Part shown: positions 42,548 through 51,979 of the stretch, piece by piece | How the letters are laid out: the number at the start of each line of letters is the position of its first letter | How positions within the stretch are numbered: position 1 is the first letter of the stretch | Assembly (NCBI RefSeq): GCF_014836635.1 | Contig: NZ_JACSQL010000017.1 | Span: 1 to 63,465 of the forward strand | Source of the DNA: Paenibacillus gallinarum | Lineage (GTDB): Bacteria; Bacillota; Bacilli; Paenibacillales; Paenibacillaceae | Reading direction: 5' to 3' | DNA length: 63,465 nt | Notes under the pieces: model-generated | Database searches by the model: none | Told to the model about the DNA's origin: nothing | What the model saw: only the letters and a program-made list of their open reading frames with translations | Made by a program: the position numbers and the translations under genes

Positions 42548-43087
42548 TTGCAGAACGATATTCAAGAAATTTTAATTAGTGAAGAAGAAATTCAAGGTAA
42601 AATCAAGGAACTAGGCGAAGTATTAAGCAAGGAATTCGCTGATCGTAATCCTTTAGTCATTTGTGTACTTAAAGGTGCGTTTATATTTATGGCTGATTTG
42701 GTTAAAAACATAACAGTGCCTCTTGAAATGGACTTTATGGCTGTATCAAGTTACGGTGCTTCTACCAAGTCTTCCGGTGTAGTCAAGATCATCAAGGATT
42801 TAGATCAAACTGTTGAGGGACGCGATGTTCTTATTGTAGAAGATATCATCGATAGTGGGCTTACACTCAGCCATCTGATTGAACTTCTGCAAAACAGAGG
42901 TGCTAAATCAACTACGGTGGTTACCTTGTTTGATAAACCATCTGGCCGTTCTGTTAATCTTGAAGCAGATTACACAGGATTTGTTCTACCAGATGCATTT
43001 GTAGTTGGCTACGGTTTGGATTATGCTGAACATTACCGGAACCTGCCTTATATCGGAATTCTGAAACCGGAGATTTACACTAGCTAA
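42548..43087 (+). CDS. hprT: hypoxanthine phosphoribosyltransferase
   Basis: Purine salvage: hypoxanthine (or guanine) + PRPP to IMP (or GMP). The 179-residue enzyme has FMAVSSYGAST, the PRPP motif VLIVEDIIDSGLTL, and the base-contact end LPDAFVVGYGLDYAEHYRNLPYIG. TTG 42548 after TAGGGGG. Between tilS and ftsH as in B. subtilis; TilS and HprT are reported to interact and activate ftsH there. Confidence 0.97.
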   Translation: MQNDIQEILISEEEIQGKIKELGEVLSKEFADRNPLVICVLKGAFIFMADLVKNITVPLEMDFMAVSSYGASTKSSGVVKIIKDLDQTVEGRDVLIVEDIIDSGLTLSHLIELLQNRGAKSTTVVTLFDKPSGRSVNLEADYTGFVLPDAFVVGYGLDYAEHYRNLPYIGILKPEIYTS

Positions 43088-43128
43088 AATCCCGGCAGAA
43101 AAATGATAGAATCGCGTTTGCCCATTTG

Positions 43129-43158
43129 TTGAGAAGGGCAGAATGGCTATGGTAAAAT
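43129..43158 (+). promoter_or_regulatory. candidate promoter of ftsH
   Basis: TTGAGA (43129-43134), 18 bp, TAAAAT (43153-43158). Confidence 0.4.
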
Positions 43159-43187
43159 AACTAAAGTGTCTCGAGAGGAGGTAGGGG

Positions 43188-45224
43188 ATGAATCGGTTCA
43201 TCCGGAATTCTAGTTTTTATCTAATTTTATTTTTGGTTGTAGTCGGCATCTACCAGGTTATTAATGGTGGAAGTGAAGCAGCTGATACCCCTAAATACAA
43301 CGAGTTTCGTCAGGAATTATCTGCAAATAACGTAGAGAATTTGAGTATTCAGTTTGATGGATATGCCTACCAGGTAACGGGAGAGTATGTGACCCCACCT
43401 GCTGAAAAAGCCAAAAACTTTATTACCTACATTCCTGCTACTGATGCTGCAGTCCAAGAAATTGCGGATGCAAGTGAAGCGAACGGAATAGCAATGGAAA
43501 CGAAACCGATGAAGGGTGACAGTATTTGGCTGACACTACTAACGTCGTTTATACCTCTTATCTTGATGTTTGTCCTCTTCTTCTTCCTGTTTAATCAGGC
43601 GCAAGGCGGCGGCGGAAAAGTGATGAACTTTGGTAAGAGCCGTGCACGTTTATATAACGAAGAGAAGAAAAAGATTACTTTCGAAGATGTTGCAGGAGCA
43701 GACGAAGAGAAGCAAGAGCTTATCGAAGTTGTTGAGTTCCTAAAAGATCCTCGTAAATTCGCTGCAGTGGGTGCTAGAATTCCAAAAGGGGTTCTACTGA
43801 ATGGTCCTCCGGGAACAGGTAAAACACTCCTTGCACGAGCTGTCGCTGGGGAAGCGGGCGTACCGTTCTTCAGTATCTCGGGTTCTGACTTCGTCGAAAT
43901 GTTTGTCGGTGTCGGTGCATCCCGTGTGCGTGACTTGTTCGAAAATGCGAAGAAAAATGCTCCATGTATCATCTTTATTGATGAGATTGATGCTGTTGGT
44001 CGTCAGCGTGGTGCTGGACTCGGCGGTGGACATGATGAGCGTGAACAGACACTAAACCAATTGCTCGTAGAGATGGATGGATTCGGAGCAAACGAAGGTA
44101 TTATTATCATTGCTGCAACGAACCGTCAAGATATTCTTGACCCTGCACTTCTTCGTCCAGGACGTTTTGACCGTCAAATTACAGTTGACCGTCCTGATGT
44201 AAGAGGCCGTGAAGCTGTTCTTAAAGTACATGCTCGTAACAAACCTCTTACAAAAGACGTGAAGATGGATGTAATAGCGAAACGTACAACTGGCTTTACT
44301 GGTGCAGATCTTGAGAACTTACTCAATGAAGCAGCCCTTCTTGCTGCCAGACGTAATCGTAAAGATATCTCCATGCGTGAGATGGATGAAGCGATTGACC
44401 GTGTAATTGTTGGTACAGAGAAGAAAAGCCGCGTAGTTAGCGACCGTGAAAAACGGATCGTTGCTTTCCATGAAGCTGGTCACACGATTGTAGGTTACTT
44501 CTTGGAGCATGCTGATATGGTCCACAAAGTTACAATCGTACCTCGTGGTCGTGCAGGCGGATACGTAATTATGATGCCAAAAGAAGATCGTATGCTCGCA
44601 ACGAAGCAAGAATTGCTTGATAAAGTAACGGGATTACTAGGTGGTCGTGTATCCGAGGAACTGTTTATCGGTGAAATTGGTACAGGTGCCTATAGTGACT
44701 TCCAACAAGCAACAAGTATCGTTCGTAGCATGGTGATGGAATATGGTATGAGTGAAAAACTCGGACCATTGCAGTTTGGTAATGCTCAAGGGCAAGTCTT
44801 CTTGGGTCGTGACTTCGGTCATGAGCCGAACTACAGTGATTCCATTGCATATGAGATTGATAAAGAAATGCACCGTATGGTTACAGAATGCTATGAGAAA
44901 GCAAAAGATTTGCTGACCAAGTATTCTAAAGAAGTTCATCTTATTGCGGAAACACTACTCGAAAGAGAAACTCTTGATCTTGAAGATATCAAGCAGTTGA
45001 TCGAAAACGGAGTGATTACCGAAAAAGAAGAAGGAAATACGGGAGGATCCTCTGAAGGCGGAGAACCTATTATCGACAATGTTGGTGATGTGAAAGTTCG
45101 CATTCAAGGAAAAGATAACAACGGTGGAACACCGGCAGAAGAAATTCCAAACCATGTTCCTAATCAGCCGGATTCGGAATCTACCCCTCCAATTGATCCA
45201 GATAAGAATAAACCTACTTCATAA
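43188..45224 (+). CDS. ftsH: ATP-dependent zinc metalloprotease FtsH
   Basis: Membrane-bound AAA protease. The 678-residue protein has membrane segments at about 7-24 and 108-128 flanking an extracytoplasmic domain, Walker A GPPGTGKT (about 206-213), Walker B IIFIDEID, SRH ATNRQDILDPALLRPGRFDRQ, the zinc motif HEAGH (about 428-432), and a long acidic, Pro/Asn-rich C-terminal tail (about 620-678) ending DPDKNKPTS. ATG 43188 after GAGAGGAGG. Terminator downstream. Confidence 0.98.
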   Translation: MNRFIRNSSFYLILFLVVVGIYQVINGGSEAADTPKYNEFRQELSANNVENLSIQFDGYAYQVTGEYVTPPAEKAKNFITYIPATDAAVQEIADASEANGIAMETKPMKGDSIWLTLLTSFIPLILMFVLFFFLFNQAQGGGGKVMNFGKSRARLYNEEKKKITFEDVAGADEEKQELIEVVEFLKDPRKFAAVGARIPKGVLLNGPPGTGKTLLARAVAGEAGVPFFSISGSDFVEMFVGVGASRVRDLFENAKKNAPCIIFIDEIDAVGRQRGAGLGGGHDEREQTLNQLLVEMDGFGANEGIIIIAATNRQDILDPALLRPGRFDRQITVDRPDVRGREAVLKVHARNKPLTKDVKMDVIAKRTTGFTGADLENLLNEAALLAARRNRKDISMREMDEAIDRVIVGTEKKSRVVSDREKRIVAFHEAGHTIVGYFLEHADMVHKVTIVPRGRAGGYVIMMPKEDRMLATKQELLDKVTGLLGGRVSEELFIGEIGTGAYSDFQQATSIVRSMVMEYGMSEKLGPLQFGNAQGQVFLGRDFGHEPNYSDSIAYEIDKEMHRMVTECYEKAKDLLTKYSKEVHLIAETLLERETLDLEDIKQLIENGVITEKEEGNTGGSSEGGEPIIDNVGDVKVRIQGKDNNGGTPAEEIPNHVPNQPDSESTPPIDPDKNKPTS

Positions 45225-45240
45225 GGTTGCTATAAACGAA

Positions 45241-45274
45241 AAACCGGAGAACAGCTTATGTTCTCCGGTTTTTT
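45241..45274 (+). terminator. terminator after ftsH
   Basis: AAACCGGAGAAC / GTTCTCCGGTTT perfect 12-bp stem, 7-nt loop, T-run. Confidence 0.95.
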
Positions 45275-45318
45275 GTTGTATTACGATGGTTTAGCTCAAA
45301 TTGCGTCCATTTTGTGAA

Positions 45319-45347
45319 TTGACAGGTAAGGGTGTGCCGTGTAAATT
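45319..45347 (+). promoter_or_regulatory. promoter of the nadA-nadB-nadC cluster
   Basis: TTGACA (45319-45324), 17 bp, TAAATT (45342-45347), giving a leader of about 110 nt. I could not recognise a NiaR operator with confidence. Confidence 0.6.
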
Positions 45348-45462
45348 AGTTGTAAACAAAAGGAAGTTCTGTAATAGACTTTGTGAATCGATTAACAAGC
45401 GCGATCATACACTGCAAAGTGAACGTATTATTTCGCTATTCCATAAAAGGAGAGGGTCAACA

Positions 45463-46401
45463 GTGGAGGTTCAGGCACTAGAACGGAAGGCCGAGATGAA
45501 TCGTGAGTTGAAAGAGAGACTAAAGGTACTAAAGAAGGAACGGAATGCGATTATACTTGCTCATTATTATCAGCGAGATGAAATTCAGGAAGTAGCAGAC
45601 TTTCGTGGAGACTCTTTTCTGCTAGCTCAGAAGGCAGCAGAAACCGATGCCGAAGTCATTGTTTTTTGTGGTGTTCATTTTATGGGGGAAAGTGCTAAAA
45701 TTTTGGCTCCAAACAAAAAAGTAATCATTCCCGATGAACGTGCGGGTTGTCCCATGGCGGATATGGTCAACGTAGAAGGACTTCGCAAGTTAAAGGAGCA
45801 GCATCCAAATGCAAAAGTGGTTACATACATTAACTCTTCTGCTGAGATTAAAGCTGAGACAGATATATGCTGTACTTCTGCTAACGCGGTAAAAGTAATT
45901 CAATCACTTGATGCGGAAGAAATAATATGGGTTCCTGATAAAAATCTCGGACATTATGTTCAGCAGCATACCGATAAGAAAATGATCATATGGGAAGGGT
46001 ACTGCAATACACATGACATGCTGACGATAAAAGATGTGGTGGAAATTCGTGCTAAATATCCTGATGCAGAATTCGTTGTTCATCCGGAATGTCGCCCAGA
46101 AGTGGTTGAGATGGGTGATTTCGTGGGCAGTACTACAGCAATTCTTGAATACTGTAAAAAGTCGGACCGCAAACAATTTATTGTCGGTACGGAAGACGGT
46201 ACAGGATATCAACTTCGAGTAGACAGTCCAGACAAAACCTTTCACTTTGCGACCAAATTTCTTGTTTGCCCAAATATGAAAGTGAATAACCTTAAGAAAC
46301 TGGTAAAAGCGCTGGAGACAATGAAGCCGGAAATTTATGTGCCTCCTGCTGTTGCCGATCGTGCACGTTTATCCCTAGAGCGCATGTTACAAGTGAAATA
46401 A
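45463..46401 (+). CDS. nadA: quinolinate synthase
   Basis: Condenses iminoaspartate with dihydroxyacetone phosphate to quinolinate, using a 4Fe-4S cluster. The 312-residue protein has AIILAHYYQRDEIQEVADFRGDSF, Cys ligands in VFCGVHFMGESAKIL, DICCTSANAV and VVHPECRPEV, and ATKFLVCPNMK at the end. GTG 45463 was chosen from AAAGGAGAGGG 6 nt ahead; the frame runs on to 45301, across the promoter, and that extension is not real. First gene of de novo NAD synthesis here. Confidence 0.95.
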   Translation: MEVQALERKAEMNRELKERLKVLKKERNAIILAHYYQRDEIQEVADFRGDSFLLAQKAAETDAEVIVFCGVHFMGESAKILAPNKKVIIPDERAGCPMADMVNVEGLRKLKEQHPNAKVVTYINSSAEIKAETDICCTSANAVKVIQSLDAEEIIWVPDKNLGHYVQQHTDKKMIIWEGYCNTHDMLTIKDVVEIRAKYPDAEFVVHPECRPEVVEMGDFVGSTTAILEYCKKSDRKQFIVGTEDGTGYQLRVDSPDKTFHFATKFLVCPNMKVNNLKKLVKALETMKPEIYVPPAVADRARLSLERMLQVK

Positions 46402-46405
46402 GATG

Positions 46406-46445
46406 AAGGGGGAAGCTTTCACAGAGGAAGGTAAGCCCCCTTTTC
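46406..46445 (+). terminator. terminator-like hairpin between nadA and nadB
   Basis: AAGGGGG (46406-46412) / CCCCCTT (46436-46442) with TTTTC behind it. It may be an attenuator inside the nad operon or a real end of nadA. Confidence 0.6.
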
Positions 46446-46498
46446 TATATATGCATGATTACGTGAGCTACTTTATAGGAGACAGGTGAGGATGCCCC

Positions 46499-48118
46499 AT
46501 GATTCCTTCTTACTTAATTGATTTGGATATAGCGGCTTTACCTCAAATGGAGACAGATCTGCTTGTTATCGGTACAGGTATAGCAGGATTGTTTACAGCA
46601 ATCGAGGCAAGTAGGGATCGGCAAGTTCTCTTGATCACGAAAAGAACGTTGCTAGAGAGTAATACGAGATATGCCCAAGGTGGAATTGCAGCGGTTACTG
46701 CAGAGGATGATTCACCTGCCTATCATATGCAGGATACGCTCACCGCAGGAGCAGGGCTGTGCCGGGAAGAGGCTGTGAAAGTGCTTGTTAGCGAGGGGCC
46801 TCAAAGAGTCAAAGAATTAATTGGTTTAGGGACCACCTTTGATATAGAGAATGGGGAACTCGCGTTAACACAGGAAGGAGCTCACAGTCATCGCCGGATT
46901 TTACATGCGAATGGAGATGCAACGGGATACGAGATTGTAAGAGCATTAGCCAAGCAAGTTGCTTCTCATACATCTATTAAGGTATGGGATGAACATTTTG
47001 TTATTGATCTTGTAACAGAATCCGGTGAGTGCAGAGGGGCTATTGTACAGGGTGCTGATGGTGAACGAATCTATGTAAAGGCAGATGCAGTTGTACTCTG
47101 CTCTGGAGGAGCCGGCCAACTATATCGATATACCACAAACCCGGAAGTGGCTACTGCAGATGGTATAGCTATGGCTTACCGAGCAGGGGCTGAAATACGA
47201 GACATGGAATTCATTCAATTTCATCCAACTTCGCTTTGTTATCCAGGGGCTCCTCGTTTTTTAATATCTGAGGCTGTACGCGGAGAAGGAGCAGTGCTCC
47301 GTAATATCCGGGGTGAACGGTTTATGCATAAATACCATCCACAGCTCGAGCTCGCTCCGCGTGATATTGTGGCAAGAGCGATCGTTAGTGAGATGGAACT
47401 CACGAATGCAACCCAGGTATATCTTGATATCACTCATGAGACCCTTGACCGGATCAAGCTTCGTTTTCCGACAATCTATGAGACCTGTATGAACTATGGG
47501 TTGGATATGGCTTCTGATTGGATTCCTGTAGCACCTGCTGCTCACTATATGATGGGCGGAGTGAAAACAGATTTACAAGGAGAAAGCAGCATTCATCGTC
47601 TTTTTGCCTGCGGAGAGGTGTCATCTACCGGTGTCCATGGAGCAAATCGACTAGCCAGTAATTCTTTATCGGAAGCCATCGTTTTCGGAAAAAGAATTGT
47701 AGATCGCATACGCCAGCTTACTCCTTTAAAGGAATCCATTCCTTTCGTTCCTTCCCTTAAAAGAAAGGAAACTTCCATAGAAGTGGGTTCGATTCATGCT
47801 AGAAGACTTGCCCTACAGAAAACAATGGTACGGGACGTAGGACTTCGACGCTCGGAGCCAGGTTTATTACGAGCCAAGTCGGTACTCGAGAAGGAACTAG
47901 CTATATTTAATACCAGCCTTACTACACAAGAAGAATATGAGTTTGCCAATCTACTTACGTGCGCCATACTGGTTACCGAGGGAGCACTTCACCGCAAAGA
48001 GAGCAGAGGAGCTCATTATCGGGAGGATTATCCCGATTGTAACGATCTTTTGTGGCAGAAGCATACGGTGCAGCAGCGTGAACGTAAAATTGCGGAGGAA
48101 GTTAGTCATGCTACTTAA
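46499..48118 (+). CDS. nadB: L-aspartate oxidase
   Basis: FAD enzyme that oxidises L-aspartate to iminoaspartate for NadA. The 539-residue protein has the dinucleotide motif LLVIGTGIAGLFTAIEAS, TRYAQGGIAAVTAEDD, SHRRILHANGDATG, FIQFHPTSL, and the active-site Arg region LAPRDIVARAI. AAHYMMGGVKTD and STGVHGANRLASNSLSE are also intact. The end overlaps nadC by 11 nt. Confidence 0.97.
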   Translation: MIPSYLIDLDIAALPQMETDLLVIGTGIAGLFTAIEASRDRQVLLITKRTLLESNTRYAQGGIAAVTAEDDSPAYHMQDTLTAGAGLCREEAVKVLVSEGPQRVKELIGLGTTFDIENGELALTQEGAHSHRRILHANGDATGYEIVRALAKQVASHTSIKVWDEHFVIDLVTESGECRGAIVQGADGERIYVKADAVVLCSGGAGQLYRYTTNPEVATADGIAMAYRAGAEIRDMEFIQFHPTSLCYPGAPRFLISEAVRGEGAVLRNIRGERFMHKYHPQLELAPRDIVARAIVSEMELTNATQVYLDITHETLDRIKLRFPTIYETCMNYGLDMASDWIPVAPAAHYMMGGVKTDLQGESSIHRLFACGEVSSTGVHGANRLASNSLSEAIVFGKRIVDRIRQLTPLKESIPFVPSLKRKETSIEVGSIHARRLALQKTMVRDVGLRRSEPGLLRAKSVLEKELAIFNTSLTTQEEYEFANLLTCAILVTEGALHRKESRGAHYREDYPDCNDLLWQKHTVQQRERKIAEEVSHAT

Positions 48119-48974
48119 TGGATATAATGAGGTACTAACACAATCAATTAAAAGTTGGCTCGGAGAAGATGTTGGTTCCGGAGATATCACAACCTTGGCT
48201 ACCATTCCCGAGGGTCATCAGTCCAAAGCTGTAATTCATGCAAAAGAAGGCGGGGTTATTGCTGGACTCTCTATTGCAGAACTTGTTTTTCATATCGTTG
48301 ATCCTTCACTTGAATTTCGTGCAGAAGTAAAGGATGGAGACTTAGCAGTAAAGGGGACAATACTCTGTGTAGTAGAGGGAAGTACGCATAGCTTACTGAC
48401 AGGCGAGAGGCTGGCCTTAAATTTACTGCAGCGGCTCTCAGGTATTGCGACCAGAACTCGTACTTATGTAGATGTGATTGCAGATCTTCCGGTACGGCTA
48501 GTTGATACACGAAAGACAACACCAGGTCATCGTCAACTTGAAAAATATGCAGTACGGGTCGGTGGAGGATATAATCACCGGTTCGGACTGTATGATGCAG
48601 TTATGATTAAAGATAACCACATTAAGGGTTCTGGAGGAATAACACAAGCTATTGAACGAGCAAGAGCAGGTATTCCGCACACCATGACAATTGAAGTGGA
48701 GACAGAGAACCTATTCCAAGTAAAAGAGGCAATTGAGGCAGGAGCAGATATCATTATGCTCGACAATATGAGTGAAGAGATGATGCGTGAGGCAGTTAGG
48801 CATATCCGTGAGGCAGCCCCTCGTGTTAAAATAGAAGCTTCGGGCAATGTTTCTCTTGCCACAATCCGTGGTATAGCTGAGACCGGAGTGGATATTATCT
48901 CCGTAGGAAGACTGACTTACTCCTTTGAAAGCCTAGATATCAGTCTTGATTTAAACGAAAAGAAAGGAGGATAA
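48108..48974 (+). CDS. nadC: nicotinate-nucleotide pyrophosphorylase (carboxylating), QPRTase
   Basis: Converts quinolinate and PRPP to nicotinate mononucleotide. The 288-residue protein has LGEDVGSGDITTLATIP, ERLALNLLQRLSGIAT, the RKTTPGHRQLEKYAVRVGGGYNHRFGL substrate motif and VETENLFQVKEAIEAGADIIMLDN. ATG 48108 is 7 nt after GGAGGAA (48094-48100); the longer frame reads through nadB. coaX follows within 6 nt. Confidence 0.97.
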   Translation: MLLNGYNEVLTQSIKSWLGEDVGSGDITTLATIPEGHQSKAVIHAKEGGVIAGLSIAELVFHIVDPSLEFRAEVKDGDLAVKGTILCVVEGSTHSLLTGERLALNLLQRLSGIATRTRTYVDVIADLPVRLVDTRKTTPGHRQLEKYAVRVGGGYNHRFGLYDAVMIKDNHIKGSGGITQAIERARAGIPHTMTIEVETENLFQVKEAIEAGADIIMLDNMSEEMMREAVRHIREAAPRVKIEASGNVSLATIRGIAETGVDIISVGRLTYSFESLDISLDLNEKKGG

Positions 48975-48980
48975 TCCTCT

Positions 48981-49748
48981 TTGATCCTTGTAGTAGATGT
49001 AGGTAATAGTAATATTGTGCTTGGTATATACAAGCATCGTGAGCTTCTTCATCATTTTCGTATCAGCACCTCCAGACAGTCAACTGTAGATGAGTACGGT
49101 ATTCTTACTCATAGCTTTTTTCAGATGTCGGGTATATCAACTTCAGAAATCGAAGGAATTATCATCTCTTCTGTTGTACCGCCGCTGGTGAATGTGCTGG
49201 AGGAAATGTGTATTAAATATGTTGGGAAGAAACCGCTTATTGTCGGTCCTGGCATCAAGACAGGGTTGAATCTTCGTTATGAGAATCCTCGTGAGGTAGG
49301 AGCAGACCGGATTGTGAATGCAGTAGCTGCGATTGAACAGTTTAACTGCCCTCTAGTAGTGGTTGATTTCGGTACCGCAACGACCTTTGACTGTATAGAT
49401 GGAGAGGGTAACTACCTGGGTGGAGCCATTGTACCGGGCATCGGGATTTCTACCGAGGCATTGTATCAACGAGCTTCCAAATTGCCGCGTATTGAACTCG
49501 AAAAACCGAAGAAAGTAATCGGACGGAATACCATCCATGCTATGCAAGCTGGCATTATTTTTGGTTACGCAGGACAGGTTGATGGAATCGTGGAGCGAAT
49601 TAAGGAAGAAATGCAAGCTACACCAAAAGTAATCGCTACGGGCGGGCTGGCAGAACTTATTGCAAGCGAGACAAAAACCATTGAAGTGGTAAGTCCAATG
49701 TTGACTCTTGAGGGTCTGCGAATTATATATGAGCGCAATAAGGGGTAA
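48981..49748 (+). CDS. coaX: type III pantothenate kinase
   Basis: First step of CoA synthesis. The 255-residue ASKHA-fold enzyme has MILVVDVGNSNIVLGIY (phosphate-1 loop), NPREVGADRIVNAVAA, VVDFGTATTFDCID and GGAIVPGIGIS. TTG 48981 follows AAAGGAGG. It is the last gene before a terminator and, unlike in B. subtilis where it follows ftsH, is joined to nadC. Confidence 0.96.
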   Translation: MILVVDVGNSNIVLGIYKHRELLHHFRISTSRQSTVDEYGILTHSFFQMSGISTSEIEGIIISSVVPPLVNVLEEMCIKYVGKKPLIVGPGIKTGLNLRYENPREVGADRIVNAVAAIEQFNCPLVVVDFGTATTFDCIDGEGNYLGGAIVPGIGISTEALYQRASKLPRIELEKPKKVIGRNTIHAMQAGIIFGYAGQVDGIVERIKEEMQATPKVIATGGLAELIASETKTIEVVSPMLTLEGLRIIYERNKG

Positions 49749-49760
49749 CCTTACTGAATA

Positions 49761-49811
49761 AAAGATAATGGAAAAAGGGACAGGCAGTCACCTTTATTCC
49801 GTTATCTTTTT
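49761..49811 (+). terminator. terminator after coaX
   Basis: AAAGATAATGGAA / TTCCGTTATCTTT 13-bp stem with one wobble and a T-run. Confidence 0.88.
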
Positions 49812-49931
49812 CGATTACAATAAAGAGAGTGCCGACTTAGACGAAATTTAAATTTGCACAATCTTCATAAGGAAGCAGTCTGGCTTGCCTTGTGATTTAC
49901 AAATAGGACGACACAGAAGGAGCATAACAGA

Positions 49932-50816
49932 ATGGAAAAGATGAAAGATAGATTGGTTCGTGGTACCGCTTTAGGTGGACGTGTTCGCGCGTTTTCTATC
50001 CGTACAACGAACTTGGTAGAAGAATTGAGAAGAAGACATGATACATTCCCTACAACAACAGCTGCAATGGGGCGGACAGTTACGGCTACTGCCATCATGG
50101 GTGCTATGTTAAAAGGAGAAGAAAAACTGACCATTCAAGTAAATGGGGATGGACCTGTTGGTCAGATTGTAGCCGATGCGAATGCTAAAGGTGAAGTGAG
50201 AGGATACGTTAAGAATCCGCATGTCCACTTACCAAGCAATAGTAAGGGCAAACTCGATGTAGCGGGAGCTGTAGGTACTTCCGGGTTTATTCATATAACG
50301 AAGGATCTTGGGCTCAAAGAACCGTACCGTGGAAGTACTCCAATCATCTCAGGTGAATTGGGTGAAGACTTTACGTATTATTTTGCTAAATCAGAACAAA
50401 CGCCTTCCGCAGTAGGTCTAGGTGTCTTAGTTGATACCGATAATTCTGTTCTAGTAGCTGGAGGATTTATTATTCAGCTCTTGCCTGGACTGAGTGATAA
50501 GGAAATTTCGGCGATTGAGGATGCTATCAGTAATATGCCGCCGGTAACCACTCTCCTGGACCAAGGGCTTGATGTGGAAGAGATGCTCCGCAAGATTCTA
50601 CCAGATGTTGTAATCCATGAAAGCATGGATATCGTTTTCCAATGTCAGTGTAATCGTAAACGTGTAGAGCAAACATTGATCTCGCTTGGAGAATCAGAAC
50701 TTACTGATTTAATTGAAGAAGAAGGCCGAGCTGAAGTTGTGTGTCAGTTCTGTAATGAAGCATATGAATTTACGAAAAGTGACCTGGAAACCATTCTTGA
50801 GCAAGCGAGAAGCTAA
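49932..50816 (+). CDS. hslO: redox-regulated chaperone Hsp33
   Basis: A 294-residue holdase chaperone activated by oxidative unfolding. The N-terminus DRLVRGTALGGRVRAFSIRTTNLVEELRRRH and the C-terminal zinc site, Cys-x-Cys (FQCQCNRKR) and Cys-x2-Cys (VVCQFCNEAY), are all intact. Start ATG 49932 follows GAAGGAG. Next to coaX as in B. subtilis. Confidence 0.97.
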   Translation: MEKMKDRLVRGTALGGRVRAFSIRTTNLVEELRRRHDTFPTTTAAMGRTVTATAIMGAMLKGEEKLTIQVNGDGPVGQIVADANAKGEVRGYVKNPHVHLPSNSKGKLDVAGAVGTSGFIHITKDLGLKEPYRGSTPIISGELGEDFTYYFAKSEQTPSAVGLGVLVDTDNSVLVAGGFIIQLLPGLSDKEISAIEDAISNMPPVTTLLDQGLDVEEMLRKILPDVVIHESMDIVFQCQCNRKRVEQTLISLGESELTDLIEEEGRAEVVCQFCNEAYEFTKSDLETILEQARS

Positions 50817-50842
50817 AACCGTTATGGGGTAGATGAGATGGG

Positions 50843-51787
50843 ATGACGAAACAAGAAAAAGGACTTTGGGTGACTGTCGTGGTGCTGAGCGTAGGTGTTA
50901 TTTTTATGGGGACGTTTATTCTTCGCGGAATGAATGATTCAAGTACAAATACAGACCTAAGTGCTTCAGATTTGAAAGAGCCGGTTGCAAGTATTGCAGG
51001 GCAAATGATTTCAGAGAAGCAATGGGTAGATGCACTTAAGACACGTTATGGCAACAAAGTTTTAATGGAAATGCTTAATCGTCAGGCTGTTCTCGCTGAA
51101 GCTAAGTTACAAGGGCTGACTGTAACCGAGTCTCAAGTTGATAAAGAATTGCAATCTTCAATGGAGGGCTATTCCTCAGAACAAGCTTTTTATGATGAGA
51201 TGTGGAATCAATTTGGGATGAGCTTAGAAGAATTGAGGGCAGAGGCAACCTATCAAGTTTTGCTTGAAGAAATTGCAACGAAAGACATTACAGTCAGTGA
51301 AGAAGCAGTACAAGAGTACTATGAGGAACATGAAGCAGATTATAAACCCATCCGTCTGTTTGATATTTCTATGATTCAAGTGGATGATCTTGGTTCAGCA
51401 AATCACGTTCTTGAACGGATTGAAGCGGGTGAATCATTTGGGGAAGTTGCAGAGAGTGAGTCAACGGATGAATACAGTCGTGAATCCAAAGGGAGACTTG
51501 GGCTCATTGAAGAGAATGATCCTTTTCAACCTGAGGAAATGATGACGCTCGCGGAAGAAATCCAAATCGGCGATGTTGCCGGTCCTGTTCAAGTGGATGA
51601 ACATTATATTATAGTTCGTTTAAACGATATCGAAGAGAAACAAGGTATGACTTATGAAGAGGCAATGGAAGATATTCGAATGATGCTTGCCTTGAATGAT
51701 TCCATTCCATTGTCAGAATTAGAAAAGCAGCTTCGCAGTAAATATGGAGCTGACATAAGAGTAAAACTGGAGAGACCTGCTTCCTAA
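50843..51787 (+). CDS. membrane-anchored PpiC/SurA-like peptidyl-prolyl isomerase (YacD-like)
   Basis: A 314-residue protein with an uncleaved-looking N-terminal membrane segment (about 8-28), a SurA_N-like helical region (about 45-150) and a degenerate parvulin domain (about 160-265: RLFDISMIQVDD, ESTDEYSRESKGRLGLIEEND, GPVQVDEHYIIVRLND). The position between hslO and cysK matches yacD. It is the second PrsA-like protein in the window, sharing the overall plan with the lipoprotein at 28075-29214 but without a lipobox Cys. Confidence 0.88.
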   Translation: MTKQEKGLWVTVVVLSVGVIFMGTFILRGMNDSSTNTDLSASDLKEPVASIAGQMISEKQWVDALKTRYGNKVLMEMLNRQAVLAEAKLQGLTVTESQVDKELQSSMEGYSSEQAFYDEMWNQFGMSLEELRAEATYQVLLEEIATKDITVSEEAVQEYYEEHEADYKPIRLFDISMIQVDDLGSANHVLERIEAGESFGEVAESESTDEYSRESKGRLGLIEENDPFQPEEMMTLAEEIQIGDVAGPVQVDEHYIIVRLNDIEEKQGMTYEEAMEDIRMMLALNDSIPLSELEKQLRSKYGADIRVKLERPAS

Positions 51788-51806
51788 GGGAAAGGGTCTC
51801 TTTTTC
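51771..51806 (+). terminator. terminator after the yacD-like gene
   Basis: AGAGACC / GGTCTCT stem overlapping the last codons, followed by five T. Confidence 0.85.
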
Positions 51807-51828
51807 TGTTCTATTTTTTCTAACAATA

Positions 51829-51893
51829 TTGACAATATGGAACAAGGTTGATAATATTAAAGTTATAAATACCTACTGATTTAGTCGGAAATA
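51829..51893 (+). promoter_or_regulatory. cysK promoter with downstream CymR-like element
   Basis: TTGACA (51829-51834), 17 bp, TAATAT (51852-51857). From about +3 on lies AAATACCTACTGATTTAG followed by TCGGAAAT, resembling a CymR-type operator ending in GGAAT. The promoter is convincing; the operator is tentative. Confidence 0.55.
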
Positions 51894-51979
51894 CAATACA
51901 ACTAGAATACACAGTGGCATATGAAATAGAAAAAGCAATCATTCATTCAACTTCATTTAATCCAAGGAGGGCAATTATC

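Noticed and set aside
45301..45462. 54-codon N-terminal extension of nadA containing several Cys
   Set aside because: It spans the consensus promoter at 45319-45347, has no ribosome binding site and no NadA homology; GTG 45463 has a strong site.
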